A DNA stretch of 64,000 bases from Pelagibius sp028280305 (lineage in GTDB: Bacteria > Pseudomonadota > Alphaproteobacteria > Kiloniellales > Kiloniellaceae), in NCBI RefSeq assembly GCF_965233615.1, contig NZ_OZ247495.1. The stretch is one strand, 5' to 3'. Position 1 is the stretch's first letter, and each line of letters starts with the position of its first letter. The notes under the pieces are model-generated. The model saw only the letters and a program-made list of their open reading frames with translations. It did not search any database and had not been told where the DNA came from. The position numbers and the translations under genes were made by a program. Below are positions 43,739 to 52,353 of this stretch, in pieces.

Positions 43739-43777
43739 GGTCACAACAAAGGGTCACAACAAAGGGTCACAACAAAG
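43739..43777. repeat. Three tandem 13-bp repeats upstream of NAD-GDH
   Basis: GGTCACAACAAAG occurs three times head to tail with no mismatch (43739, 43752, 43765), ending about 215 bases before the NAD-GDH start. The rest of the 377-base gap (43616-43992) shows no convincing gene. Perfect short tandem copies in this position suggest binding sites for a regulator, or a slippage-prone spacer. Confidence 0.7.
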
Positions 43778-43992
43778 ACGGTTGTGCCGCCGCGCCCATC
43801 CTGCGCAAAAAGTGCACAAAGCATCGTGCGCGAACAAATCCTTCGTTCACCTTTGCGTGCATAATGGTTTAGCCTCTAGTCATCCCGTTCAGGTGCCGCG
43901 ACTCGGCCATACGGTACGCTTGGGATGGTCATGTAACGTCACGGTCGGAAAAAGAGTCTCACGAGAAGGTTCGCGGTAGGGGGAATATCGCC

Positions 43993-46900
43993 ATGGCAGG
44001 CAGCGGAGCACAGACGCGACTCATCGGTCAGGTCTTGCAGGGGGTGCGCAAACGGCTCGGCGCATCGAAGTCGAAGGCGGCGGAAAACTTCGTCCGCCAG
44101 TTTTTCGCCAACGTGCCGCCCAGCGACCTTCGCGGTGAAACGCCGGCCAATCTGGCGGGCGGTGCCCTGGCGCTCTGGGACAGGCTGCAGTCCCGCCGCC
44201 CGGGAAAGGCATCGGTGCGGGCCTACAACCCCGACGTCAAGGCCGACGGCTGGACCTCCGCCCACAGCATCATCGAAATCATCAACGACGACATGCCTTT
44301 CCTGGTCGATTCGGTCACCGCGGAAATCAACCGTCACGATGTCGCCCTGCATCTGGTGATCCACCCGATCATGGCGCTGCGGCGCAATGATCAGGGCAAG
44401 CTCATGCGGCTCGCCGAAGCCAAGGCGACCACGTCCCCAGGGGCGGTCGCGCCGGCCCGCGAATCGGTGATGCAGATCCAGATCAGCGAACAGACCGACG
44501 CCCAGCTCGCCAAGATCGCCGCCGGTATCAAGTCCGTGCTCTGCGATGTCCGGGCCTCGGTCGAAGACTGGCCTTTGATGCGCGCGCGCTGCACCGAGGT
44601 GATTGCGGAGCTGGAAACCTCCCCGCCGATGCTGCCGGTGGGCGAAATTTCCGAGGGCCTTGAGTTCCTGAAGTGGATGAACGACGACCACTTCACTTTC
44701 CTGGGCTATCGCGAGTTCAGTTTTCACGGGCGCGGCGGCAACGCGGTGACCGAAATCGGCAAGAACAGCGGCCTGGGTGTACTGCGCAGCACGGACGTGC
44801 GGGTCTTCGACGGCCTGCGCAATCTCGGCAAGCTGCCGCCGGAGGTCCGTGACTTCGTGCGCAAGCAGCAACTGTTGCGCATCACCAAGGGCAACCGGCG
44901 CAGCACCGTGCACCGTTCGGTCCACCTCGATACCGTGGCGGTGAAAAAGTTCGACAAGAAGGGAGAGGTCATCGGCGAGCGTCTCTTCGTCGGTCTCTTC
45001 ACCTCGATCGCCTACTCGCGCTCGCCTTCCGTCATTCCGCTGCTGCGCCAGAAGATCGCCGCGGCGATGAAGATGTCCGGCTTCGAGCCGCGCAGCCACG
45101 ACGGCAAGGCGCTGGAGCACATTCTGGAAACCTATCCGCGCGATGAACTGTTCCAGATTCCTGTCGAGGAGCTGAGCGATATCGCCACCGGCGTGCTGCA
45201 TCTGCAGGAACGACAGCGCACCGCCCTTTTCGTGCGCCGCGATCCTTTCGAGCGTTTCGTTTCCTGCATGGTCTACGTGCCCCGCGACCGTTACGACACC
45301 GGTCTGCGCCGCAAGCTGCAGGATATCCTGGCAAAGGCCTACGACGGCCACTGTGCGGCCTTCTCGACCCAGATGAGCGACGAGGTGCTGGCCCGTTTGC
45401 ACCTCATCATCAAGACCAAGCCCGGCAAGATTCCGCCGGTCAAGCTGGACAAGCTCGAACAGGATCTGGTGCAGGCCTCGCGCTCCTGGAGCGATCTTCT
45501 GGAAGAAGCCCTGGTGGCCGAGCACGGCGAGCAAAAGGGTATTCGCCGCCGCATGCGCTACGAGCGTTCCTTTCCGCCGAGCTATCAACGCCACTTCGAT
45601 TCCGCCACCGCGGTCTTCGACATCGAAAGGATCGAAGAGGCGATCAGCCGCCGCGACCTGGCGATGAACCTCTACCGGCCCGAAGACGGCGACCCGGAAC
45701 TGCTGCATTTCAAGATCTACATTCTCGACCGGCCGGTACCCTTGTCCGACATCCTGCCGATGCTGGAAAACATGGGGCTGAGGGTGATCGGCGAGGTGCC
45801 CTTCGATATCGAGATTCCCGACCGCGACAAGCCGGTCTGGATGCACGACTTCGACATGCTTGCCGAGGGCGCGGCGGCCATCGATCTGGATGCGGTGCGC
45901 GATGCCTTCCACGATGCCTTTGCCCGGGTCTGGCACGGCGAAATGGAGAACGACGGTTTCAACAAGCTGGTTCTCCATGCCGGGCTGACGGCGCGCGAAG
46001 TGATCATCCTGCGCGCCTACTGCAAGTACCTGCGCCAGGCGCGCATCCCCTTCAGTCAGGCCTATATGGAAGCCACCCTGGCGCGCAATCCGAAACTCAC
46101 CCGCCTGCTGGTCGACCTGTTTCTGGCGCGCTTCGATCCGGCCAAGGCGAAAACCTCGGCGCGGCAGAGCAAGAAGATCGTCACGGCGATCAACGGCCTG
46201 CTCGATCAGGTGTCGAACCTGGATGAAGACCGCATCATCCGGCGCTACCTGAACCTGATCCTCTCCACCCTCAGGACCAACTTCTTCCAGCCCGCCGAGA
46301 ACGGCGGGGAGAAGGTCTATTGCTCGTTCAAGTTCGATTCCCGCGCGATCGAAGAACTGCCGCAGCCCCAGCCGCTGCGGGAGATCTTCGTTTACAGTCC
46401 GGACATCGAAGGCGTGCATCTGCGCTTCGGCATGGTCGCCCGCGGCGGGCTGCGCTGGTCCGACCGGCAGGAGGATTTCCGCACCGAGGTGCTGGGCCTG
46501 GTCAAGGCGCAGCAGGTGAAGAACACGGTCATCGTGCCCGTCGGCTCCAAGGGCGGTTTCGTTATGAAGAAGCCGCCGCCGCCCGAGGCCGGCCGCGACG
46601 CCTTCCTGGCCGCCGGCATCGAATGCTACAAGACCTTCATCCGCGGCCTGCTGGACATCACCGACAACCTGAAACGCAATCGCCTGATGCCGCCCAAGCA
46701 GGTGACGCGCTATGACGGCGACGATCCCTATCTGGTGGTGGCCGCGGACAAGGGCACGGCGACCTTCTCCGACATCGCCAACGGGGTTTCGGCTGACTAC
46801 GGTTTCTGGCTCGACGACGCCTTCGCCTCCGGCGGCTCGGCCGGTTACGATCACAAGAAGATGGGTATTACCGCGCGCGGCGGCTGGGAGTCGGTGAAGC

Positions 46901-48858
46901 GCCACTTCCGTGAACTGGGCAAGGACATCCAGAATGAAGACTTCACCTGCATCGGCTGCGGCGATATGTCCGGCGACGTCTTCGGCAACGGTATGCTGCT
47001 GTCCAAGCACATCAAGCTGGTCGGCGCCTTCAATCACATGCACATCTTCGTCGACCCCGATCCCGACCCGGCGCGGACCTGGCAGGAGCGCAAGCGGCTC
47101 TTCGATCTGCCGCGCTCCGGCTGGAACGACTACAATCAGGAACTGATCTCCAAGGGCGGCGGCATCTTCGACCGCTCGGCCAAGTCGGTGGCCGTCTCGG
47201 CGCCGATGAAAAAACTCTTCGCCATCACCAAGGACAGCGTCACCCCCAACGAGCTGATCCAGGCCATGCTTCTGGCCGATATTGAGCTGCTCTGGTTCGG
47301 TGGCATCGGGACCTATGTGAAAGCGGACAATGAAAGCCATCTCGATGTCGGCGACCGCGCCAACGATGTGATCCGCATCAACGGCAGCCAGGTCGGCGCC
47401 AAGGTGATCGGCGAGGGCGCCAACCTGGGTGTGACCCAGCTCGGCCGCATCGAGTACGGCCAGGCCGGCGGGCGCAGCAACACAGACTTCATCGACAACT
47501 CCGCCGGCGTCGACTGTTCCGACCACGAGGTCAACATCAAGATCCTTTTGGGCGCGGTCGAGTCTTCGGGCCAGATGACCCGCAAGCAGCGCAACCGTTT
47601 GCTGGAGAAGATGACCGAAGAGGTCGGCGAGCAGTGCCTGCGGGACAACTACCTGCAGAGCCAGGCGATCACGGTGACCCACGAACTGGGCGCCCACCTG
47701 CTCGACCGCTTCGCCCGTTTCATGCGGGCGCTGGAAAAAGACGGCCTCCTGGACCGCGACATCGAATTCCTGCCGGACGACGAAGTCATCCTGGAGCGCA
47801 TGAAGCGCGGCGAAGGCCTCACCCGGCCGGAGGTCGCGGTGCTGCTGTCCTATTCAAAGCTGGTGCTCTACGACGAACTGCTGGAATCGGAACTGCCCGA
47901 CGATCCTTACTTCGCAGACGATCTGGTGACCTACTTCCCGAAACCCCTGCGTGCGACCTATGCCGATGAGATCGGGCGTCACCGTCTGAAGCGCGAGATC
48001 GTGGTGACCGTCGTCAGCAATGACCTGGTCAACCGGGTTGGTATCAACTTCATCCACGAGGTCCGCGAGAAGACCGGCATGGCCTCCCAGGACATCGCCC
48101 GGGCCTATATCGTCACGCGCGAGATTTTCGGTATGCGCAAACTCTGGGAGCAGATCGAAGCCCTGGACAACAAGGTGCCGGCGCTGCTGCAGGCGCGCAT
48201 GCTGGTCGACACCGGCCGTCTGATCGAGCGGGAGACGGTCTGGTTCCTGCGCGAGGTCGGCGCCTCCCTGGACATCGCCACGGAGATCGAAAACTACGGC
48301 GAGGGCGTCGCGACGCTGGTGGACCGCATCGAAAGTCTGCTGTCCCCCAGCGACCGGGGGTTCCTGGTCGAGCGCAGCCGCCAGCTCGTCGAACAGGGGG
48401 CGCCCAAGGCCCTGGCCCAGCGGATCGCAAGCCTGTCTTTCCTGGCGCCGGTCTGCGACATCGTGCGGATTGCGGGAACCCTGAAGCTGCCGGTGGAGAA
48501 GGTGGCCGAGGCCTACTTCAAGATCGGCGACCGTTTCGGCTTCGACTGGCTGCGCCGTTCCGCCGGCCGCCTGCCGACCGATACCGCCTGGGACAAACTG
48601 GCGGTCACCGCGATCATCGACGACTTCTACGGCCACCAGAGCGAGCTGACCACCCGCGTCCTGAACGGCGGCGGCGGCAAGGGCGGCAAGGCGGCGCGGG
48701 CCGCGACCGACAAGGTGATCGACAACTGGTCGGTCCAGCGGGCGCCGCTGGTTAATCGTACCGAGCAGTTGCTGGAGGAACTGAAGACATCGGCGGCGCC
48801 GGACTTCGCCATGCTGGCGGTGGCCAACCGTCAACTGAAGTCCATGGTCTCCGGCTGA
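43993..48858 (+). CDS. NAD-specific glutamate dehydrogenase, large (180-kDa) type
   Basis: A 1621-residue enzyme that deaminates glutamate to 2-oxoglutarate with NAD, feeding the TCA cycle during amino-acid growth. Length and layout match the large GDH family: an N-terminal regulatory half with ACT-like parts (residues ~1-750), then the catalytic half. That half contains MVARGGLRWSDRQEDFRTEVLGLVKAQQVKN, the catalytic-region KGGFVMKK (K853), CIGCGDMSGDVFGNGMLLS, IGTYVKADNESH and the dinucleotide segment VIGEGANLGVTQLGRIEY. A C-terminal helical region follows to residue 1621. The ATG at 43993 is preceded by AGGGGGAAT. It stands alone; tandem 13-bp repeats precede it and a palindromic repeat follows. 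Confidence 0.95.
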   Translation: MAGSGAQTRLIGQVLQGVRKRLGASKSKAAENFVRQFFANVPPSDLRGETPANLAGGALALWDRLQSRRPGKASVRAYNPDVKADGWTSAHSIIEIINDDMPFLVDSVTAEINRHDVALHLVIHPIMALRRNDQGKLMRLAEAKATTSPGAVAPARESVMQIQISEQTDAQLAKIAAGIKSVLCDVRASVEDWPLMRARCTEVIAELETSPPMLPVGEISEGLEFLKWMNDDHFTFLGYREFSFHGRGGNAVTEIGKNSGLGVLRSTDVRVFDGLRNLGKLPPEVRDFVRKQQLLRITKGNRRSTVHRSVHLDTVAVKKFDKKGEVIGERLFVGLFTSIAYSRSPSVIPLLRQKIAAAMKMSGFEPRSHDGKALEHILETYPRDELFQIPVEELSDIATGVLHLQERQRTALFVRRDPFERFVSCMVYVPRDRYDTGLRRKLQDILAKAYDGHCAAFSTQMSDEVLARLHLIIKTKPGKIPPVKLDKLEQDLVQASRSWSDLLEEALVAEHGEQKGIRRRMRYERSFPPSYQRHFDSATAVFDIERIEEAISRRDLAMNLYRPEDGDPELLHFKIYILDRPVPLSDILPMLENMGLRVIGEVPFDIEIPDRDKPVWMHDFDMLAEGAAAIDLDAVRDAFHDAFARVWHGEMENDGFNKLVLHAGLTAREVIILRAYCKYLRQARIPFSQAYMEATLARNPKLTRLLVDLFLARFDPAKAKTSARQSKKIVTAINGLLDQVSNLDEDRIIRRYLNLILSTLRTNFFQPAENGGEKVYCSFKFDSRAIEELPQPQPLREIFVYSPDIEGVHLRFGMVARGGLRWSDRQEDFRTEVLGLVKAQQVKNTVIVPVGSKGGFVMKKPPPPEAGRDAFLAAGIECYKTFIRGLLDITDNLKRNRLMPPKQVTRYDGDDPYLVVAADKGTATFSDIANGVSADYGFWLDDAFASGGSAGYDHKKMGITARGGWESVKRHFRELGKDIQNEDFTCIGCGDMSGDVFGNGMLLSKHIKLVGAFNHMHIFVDPDPDPARTWQERKRLFDLPRSGWNDYNQELISKGGGIFDRSAKSVAVSAPMKKLFAITKDSVTPNELIQAMLLADIELLWFGGIGTYVKADNESHLDVGDRANDVIRINGSQVGAKVIGEGANLGVTQLGRIEYGQAGGRSNTDFIDNSAGVDCSDHEVNIKILLGAVESSGQMTRKQRNRLLEKMTEEVGEQCLRDNYLQSQAITVTHELGAHLLDRFARFMRALEKDGLLDRDIEFLPDDEVILERMKRGEGLTRPEVAVLLSYSKLVLYDELLESELPDDPYFADDLVTYFPKPLRATYADEIGRHRLKREIVVTVVSNDLVNRVGINFIHEVREKTGMASQDIARAYIVTREIFGMRKLWEQIEALDNKVPALLQARMLVDTGRLIERETVWFLREVGASLDIATEIENYGEGVATLVDRIESLLSPSDRGFLVERSRQLVEQGAPKALAQRIASLSFLAPVCDIVRIAGTLKLPVEKVAEAYFKIGDRFGFDWLRRSAGRLPTDTAWDKLAVTAIIDDFYGHQSELTTRVLNGGGGKGGKAARAATDKVIDNWSVQRAPLVNRTEQLLEELKTSAAPDFAMLAVANRQLKSMVSG

Positions 48859-48878
48859 GGCGTCTCTGTAGCTCCGGC

Positions 48879-48992
48879 CATCCTTCGAGACAGCCCCTAT
48901 TCGGGGCTTCCTCAGGATGAGGGCGTCATATCCGGTTCCAAGCTGTCAGCCTCATGCTGAGGAGACCGCGCAGCGGTCGTCTCGAAGCATCC
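48879..48992. repeat. CATCCTTCGAGAC-family palindromic repeat, copy 2 (uninterrupted)
   Basis: Bounded by CATCCTTCGAGACAGCCCC and GTCTCGAAGCATCC, with inner CTCAGGATGAGG and CCTCATGCTGAGGAG and a central AGCCCCTATTCGGGGCT hairpin. It lies between the convergent NAD-GDH and YbjQ genes. Comparison with 31818-32072 shows where the other copy was interrupted. Confidence 0.85.
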
Positions 48993-49017
48993 CGGCGCCG
49001 AGGCTTTGTCGGACCTG

Positions 49018-49344
49018 CTACTTCAGCTTCACGGCGGTGCCGTTGGCGGAAACCATGAGCATCGAATCGCCGACCACTTCGTAGTCGAGGTCGACGGCGA
49101 GCACCGCATCGGCGCCGCGCGCCTGGGCCTCGTTCACCATGTCCTCCAGGGCGTGCTCCTTGGCGCCCCGCAAAGCCTTTTCGTAGCCGCCGGCGCGCCC
49201 GCCGACGACATCGCGCACCCGGGCAAAAACATCGCGGAAGATATTCGCGCCGACGATGGCGTCGCCGGAAACGATTCCGAGGTAGTCGGCGACTTCTCTG
49301 CCTTCGATGGTGTCGGTGGTGACGATCAGCATTGCCCTATTCAC
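49018..49344 (-). CDS. YbjQ family protein
   Basis: A 108-residue protein of the YbjQ/UPF0145 family: MLIVTTDTIEGREVADYLGIVSGDAIVGANIFRDVFARVRDVVGGRAGGYEKAL, then ADAVLAVDLDYEVVGDSMLMVSANGTAV. The family forms a homo-oligomeric fold and is described as putative heavy-metal-binding; the role is unknown. Length is standard. It is a single gene, convergent with NAD-GDH. Confidence 0.92.
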   Translation of the reverse strand: MNRAMLIVTTDTIEGREVADYLGIVSGDAIVGANIFRDVFARVRDVVGGRAGGYEKALRGAKEHALEDMVNEAQARGADAVLAVDLDYEVVGDSMLMVSANGTAVKLK

Positions 49345-49403
49345 TCCCTGGCGACTCTTCGATGCGTCAGCCTACACAGCTTGAGCGGGCGTCGGAAAGC
49401 TGC

Positions 49404-49671
49404 TAGAGCGCTTTCCGATCTTATATGGCCATTTGATGGCGCTTTGACGTCTCTGGAGCAGGCGCGGCCCGCGGCGCGATGCAGCGCATCGGGCAAGGGT
49501 CGCAACGCACGCCCAGGGGCGTCAAAGCGTCACTTGCAGAGCCGGGCATCCTTGCCCGCCGGTGGCGTTGAGCGCCGCTTGTGATGCACCAGCATCACCG
49601 CGCGACGCTCGCCTGGCCGGCGAACAAGCCTGCTCCGGTCAAATGATCGTGTAAGATCGGAAAGCGCTCTA
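49404..49671. mobile_element. 268-bp MITE-like element with 20-bp perfect terminal inverted repeats
   Basis: Starts TAGAGCGCTTTCCGATCTTA (49404-49423) and ends with its exact complement (49652-49671). Similarity extends weakly inward through CATTTGA. An inner inverted pair CGCTTTGACG / CGTCAAAGCG lies inside. There is no open frame of note and no transposase, as in non-autonomous elements. It fills the gap between ybjQ and the MFS gene. Confidence 0.65.
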
Positions 49672-49698
49672 GTTCGGAACGCGGCTGGGAGGCGAGCG

Positions 49699-51024
49699 AT
49701 GGCCAGTGATTCAGAAGAACCCGGCGTCGCCACGGCCTCGCCCTGGCGCGGCCGCCGGGCGGCAGCAGCGGCATGGTGTCTTTTCGACTGGGCCAACTCC
49801 TCCTACCCCACTGTCATTGTCACCTTTGTCTTTGCCGCCTATTTCACCCGCGGCGTCGCCGAGTCGCCGGAATTGGGCACCGGCCAATGGGGTGCGGCGC
49901 TGTCGATTTCCGGCCTGGTGCTGGCGGTTCTGGCCCCGGTGCTGGGGGCTATTGCCGACCAGGGCGGCGGGCGCAAGCCCTGGATCGGCACTTTCACCCT
50001 GATCGCCGTCGCGGCCGCCATCGGGCTTTGGTGGATCGAGCCGGACCCGCGGTTCATCCTGCCCGCCCTGCTGCTGGTCGCCATCGGCAATGCGGCCTTT
50101 GAATTCGGCCATGTCTTCTACAACGCCATGCTGGCGGATATCGCGCCGCCCAGCCATCTCGGCCGGCTGTCGGGCTGGGCGGGTGCGCTGGGCTATCTCG
50201 GCGGCCTGCTCTGCCTCGGTCTCTGCCTGGTGCTTTTCGTGATGCCCGAGGTGCCGCTCTTCGGCTTGGATAAATCGCTTGCCGAGGAGGTGCGGATCAC
50301 CGGGCCTTTTGTCGGCCTGTGGTTTCTGGTCTTTGCCGTACCGCTGTTTGTTTTCACCCGCGAGCAAAGCCGGCCCTTCAAACCGGCGGGCGCGGTGCGG
50401 GCCGGACTGGCGAGCCTTTGGGAGACTCTGCGCGCCCTGCCGCGGCACGGCCAGACCGGGCGGTTCCTGATCGCCCGCATGCTCTACACCGATGGCCTGA
50501 ACACGCTCTTCGCCTTCGGCGGTATCTATGCCGCCGGCACCTTCGGCATGAGCTTCCAGGAGATTCTGATCTTCGGCATCCTGCTGAACGTGACCGCCGG
50601 GATCGGCGCCTTCGGCTTTGCCTGGCTCGACGACCTGGTCGGCGCCAAGACGACGATCCTTGTGTCGGTGGCGGCGCTGACGCTGCTCGGCGCCGCCATC
50701 CTGGTGATCGAAAGCCGGCTCTGGTTCTACCTGCTGGGCTGCGCCATCGGCATTTTCATCGGCCCGGCGCAGACGGCCAGCCGTTCCTTCATGGCGCGGA
50801 TTGCGCCGCCGGATCTGCGCGCCGAGTTCTTCGGCCTCTATGCGCTTTCCGGCAAGGCGACCGCCTTTCTGGGCCCGGCCCTGGTCGGCTGGGTGACGGT
50901 TATGGCCGACAGCCAGCGCGCCGGCATGGCGACGATCCTGATCTTCTTTGTTGCCGGCCTCGCTCTACTGTGGGGGATCCGCGATCCCCAGGCCGACGGA
51001 ACGCCCTTCGCTCAGCAGGCTTGA
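49699..51024 (+). CDS. MFS transporter of the UMF1/Atg22 family
   Basis: A 441-residue membrane protein. Diagnostic features are the N-terminal AAAAWCLFDWANSSYPTVIVTFVFAAYFTRGV, then GAIADQGGGRKPWI, FEFGHVFYNAMLADIAPPSHLGRLSGWAGALGYLGGL, ARMLYTDGLNTLFAFGGIYAAG and IGPAQTASRSFMARIAPPDLRAEFFGLYALSGKATAFLGP. All are shared with Atg22/UMF1 proteins, thought to export amino acids or related solutes. About twelve helices. The ATG at 49699 is just after the MITE-like element, whose arrival may have reshaped its promoter. It overlaps by 13 bases a small convergent gene. Confidence 0.9.
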   Translation: MASDSEEPGVATASPWRGRRAAAAAWCLFDWANSSYPTVIVTFVFAAYFTRGVAESPELGTGQWGAALSISGLVLAVLAPVLGAIADQGGGRKPWIGTFTLIAVAAAIGLWWIEPDPRFILPALLLVAIGNAAFEFGHVFYNAMLADIAPPSHLGRLSGWAGALGYLGGLLCLGLCLVLFVMPEVPLFGLDKSLAEEVRITGPFVGLWFLVFAVPLFVFTREQSRPFKPAGAVRAGLASLWETLRALPRHGQTGRFLIARMLYTDGLNTLFAFGGIYAAGTFGMSFQEILIFGILLNVTAGIGAFGFAWLDDLVGAKTTILVSVAALTLLGAAILVIESRLWFYLLGCAIGIFIGPAQTASRSFMARIAPPDLRAEFFGLYALSGKATAFLGPALVGWVTVMADSQRAGMATILIFFVAGLALLWGIRDPQADGTPFAQQA

Positions 51025-51230
51025 GTCTTCCGGCCGAGTGTCCGGTCGCGCGGCGAGGCCGCAGGGAAGAGGTGACTGAACAGCCGCGAAAAGGCGCTGC
51101 GCACCGCCATCCCCTGAAGATGCCGGCCCCGGGCAAGCGCACGCTCCAACTGGGCGGGGGTCAAGGCGCCGGGCCGTTGCAGATCGATTGCTGTGGATAT
51201 CGGCGGCTGAGGTATCGAAGCTTGGGTCAT
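51012..51230 (-). CDS. Small conserved-looking protein divergent from LysR gene
   Basis: A 72-residue protein: MTQASIPQPPISTAIDL, a helical TPAQLERALARGRHLQGMAVRSAFSRLFSHLF, then a basic tail. A good ribosome site (CAGGAG, 8-9 bases before ATG 51230) and its divergent placement next to a LysR gene support a real gene. The amphipathic ARGRHLQGMAVRSAF helix resembles small alphaproteobacterial proteins of unknown function. It is a likely target of the LysR regulator; no function is proposed. Confidence 0.6.
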   Translation of the reverse strand: MTQASIPQPPISTAIDLQRPGALTPAQLERALARGRHLQGMAVRSAFSRLFSHLFPAASPRDRTLGRKTQAC

Positions 51231-51328
51231 GATCGCTTCTCCTGACGGTTGGCGAGGCCAAGCGGCCCCGATCTGCTGTAAAGCTACGTTAATTCCTCTT
51301 GTTTGATAATCTGGCTCATTGGCATATT

Positions 51329-51351
51329 ATTTATGCCTGAACGGCATAAAT
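51329..51351. promoter_or_regulatory. LysR-type operator (perfect 9-bp inverted repeat)
   Basis: ATTTATGCC (51329-51337), spacer TGAAC, and GGCATAAAT (51343-51351) form a perfect dyad with a T-N11-A core (T51334, A51346), the LysR binding consensus. A further partial half-site GGCATA lies at 51321. It ends nine bases before the LysR ATG, overlapping the ribosome-site region, which suits autorepression and control of the divergent small gene. Confidence 0.7.
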
Positions 51352-51360
51352 GAGGGTGTA

Positions 51361-52248
51361 ATGGACGGCTTGGAAGGACTCCCGGTCTTCGTAAGAACGG
51401 TGCGCGAAGGCAGTTTCTCGGCGGCGGCGCGGGCCCTGGATCTGACCCCCTCGGCGGTCAGCAAGCAGATCGGGCGGCTTGAGGACCGTCTGGCGGTGCG
51501 CCTGTTCAACCGCACCACCCGGCGTCTCAGCCTGACCGAGGAGGGAGCGGCTTTCTACGAGCGGGCGAGCCGCGCCCTGGCCGACCTGGAAGACGCGGCG
51601 GCGGCGGTCTCCAGCCTGCGCGCGACGCCTCGCGGCCGGCTGCGGGTCAGCCTGCCGACCGGTTTCGGGATTCTCCATATGATGCCGGTTTTGCCGGAGT
51701 TTCTCGCCCGCTATCCCGAGCTGGCGGTCGATGTCGACGTGAACGACCGCTTCGTGAACCTGGTCGAGGAAGGCTTCGATGTCGGTCTGCGGATCGGCGA
51801 CTTGGAGGACTCCAGCCTGATCGGCCGCCGTCTCGCGACCAACCGCCGGGTCATCGCCGCGGCGCCGCATTATCTCCACGCCAAGGGGGCGCCCGGGCGG
51901 ATCGGTGAACTCACCGATCACAACTGCCTTGTCTACACCTATCGGGCGCAGCGCCACGACTGGCATGTCGTTGACGACTCCGGGCATGAAACCATGGTCA
52001 CGGTCAGCGGCAACCTGGAGACCAACAACCCCATGATCCTGAGGGAGTCGGCGCTGGCCGGTATCGGCCTTGTGCTCCTGCCGCTCTGGCTGATCGGGCC
52101 GGACCTGAAGGCGGGGCGGCTGGTCCAGGTGCTGCCGCAGTACCACGGACCCGACAGCGCCATCCGCGTGGTCTATCCGCCCGGCCGTCATCTCTCCGCC
52201 AGGGTGCGGTGCTTCGTCGATTTCCTGGTGGAACGCTTTGCGGAGTAA
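51361..52248 (+). CDS. LysR-family transcriptional regulator
   Basis: A 295-residue regulator. The HTH is LPVFVRTVREGSFSAAARALDLTPSAVSKQIGRLEDRLAVRLFNRTTRRLSLTEEG, followed by a linker helix and substrate-binding domain (GRLRVSLPTGFGILHMMPVLPEFLARYPELAVDVDVNDRFVNLVEEGFDVGLRIG). It belongs to the large CrgA-type branch. The start MDGLEGL at 51361 is chosen because the upstream frame would run through the operator-like palindrome. The effector is unknown; the divergent small gene at 51012 and its own promoter are the likely targets. Confidence 0.92.
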   Translation: MDGLEGLPVFVRTVREGSFSAAARALDLTPSAVSKQIGRLEDRLAVRLFNRTTRRLSLTEEGAAFYERASRALADLEDAAAAVSSLRATPRGRLRVSLPTGFGILHMMPVLPEFLARYPELAVDVDVNDRFVNLVEEGFDVGLRIGDLEDSSLIGRRLATNRRVIAAAPHYLHAKGAPGRIGELTDHNCLVYTYRAQRHDWHVVDDSGHETMVTVSGNLETNNPMILRESALAGIGLVLLPLWLIGPDLKAGRLVQVLPQYHGPDSAIRVVYPPGRHLSARVRCFVDFLVERFAE

Positions 52249-52291
52249 GCCGATCCAAGGCGCCCCGGCCTTGCCCTAGCCATTTGATGTC

Positions 52292-52353
52292 GATCGGATT
52301 CACATGTTTTGGCGCAACCACGAAGTGGTTTCGTCAGAACATGATCCGATCTA
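52292..52353. repeat. Type B palindromic repeat, copy 4
   Basis: GATCGGATTCACATGTTTTG to CATGATCCGATC, with inner AACCAC/GTGGTT pairing, preceded by CATTTGATGT as in copy 1 (CATTTAATGT). The type A half is absent. The TAG stop of the receiver-HPt gene (minus, 52351-52353) lies at the very edge of this repeat. The element again sits between convergent genes. Confidence 0.8.

Noticed and set aside
43739..43777. Minimal CRISPR or origin iterons
   Set aside because: Units are directly contiguous without spacers, only 13 bp, and no replication gene or AT-rich unwinding region is present.
43939..47697. A 1252-codon antisense frame over the NAD-GDH gene
   Set aside because: It mirrors GC-rich third positions of the sense gene; its protein is histidine/aspartate-rich with no family motif, while the sense strand is a clear NAD-GDH.
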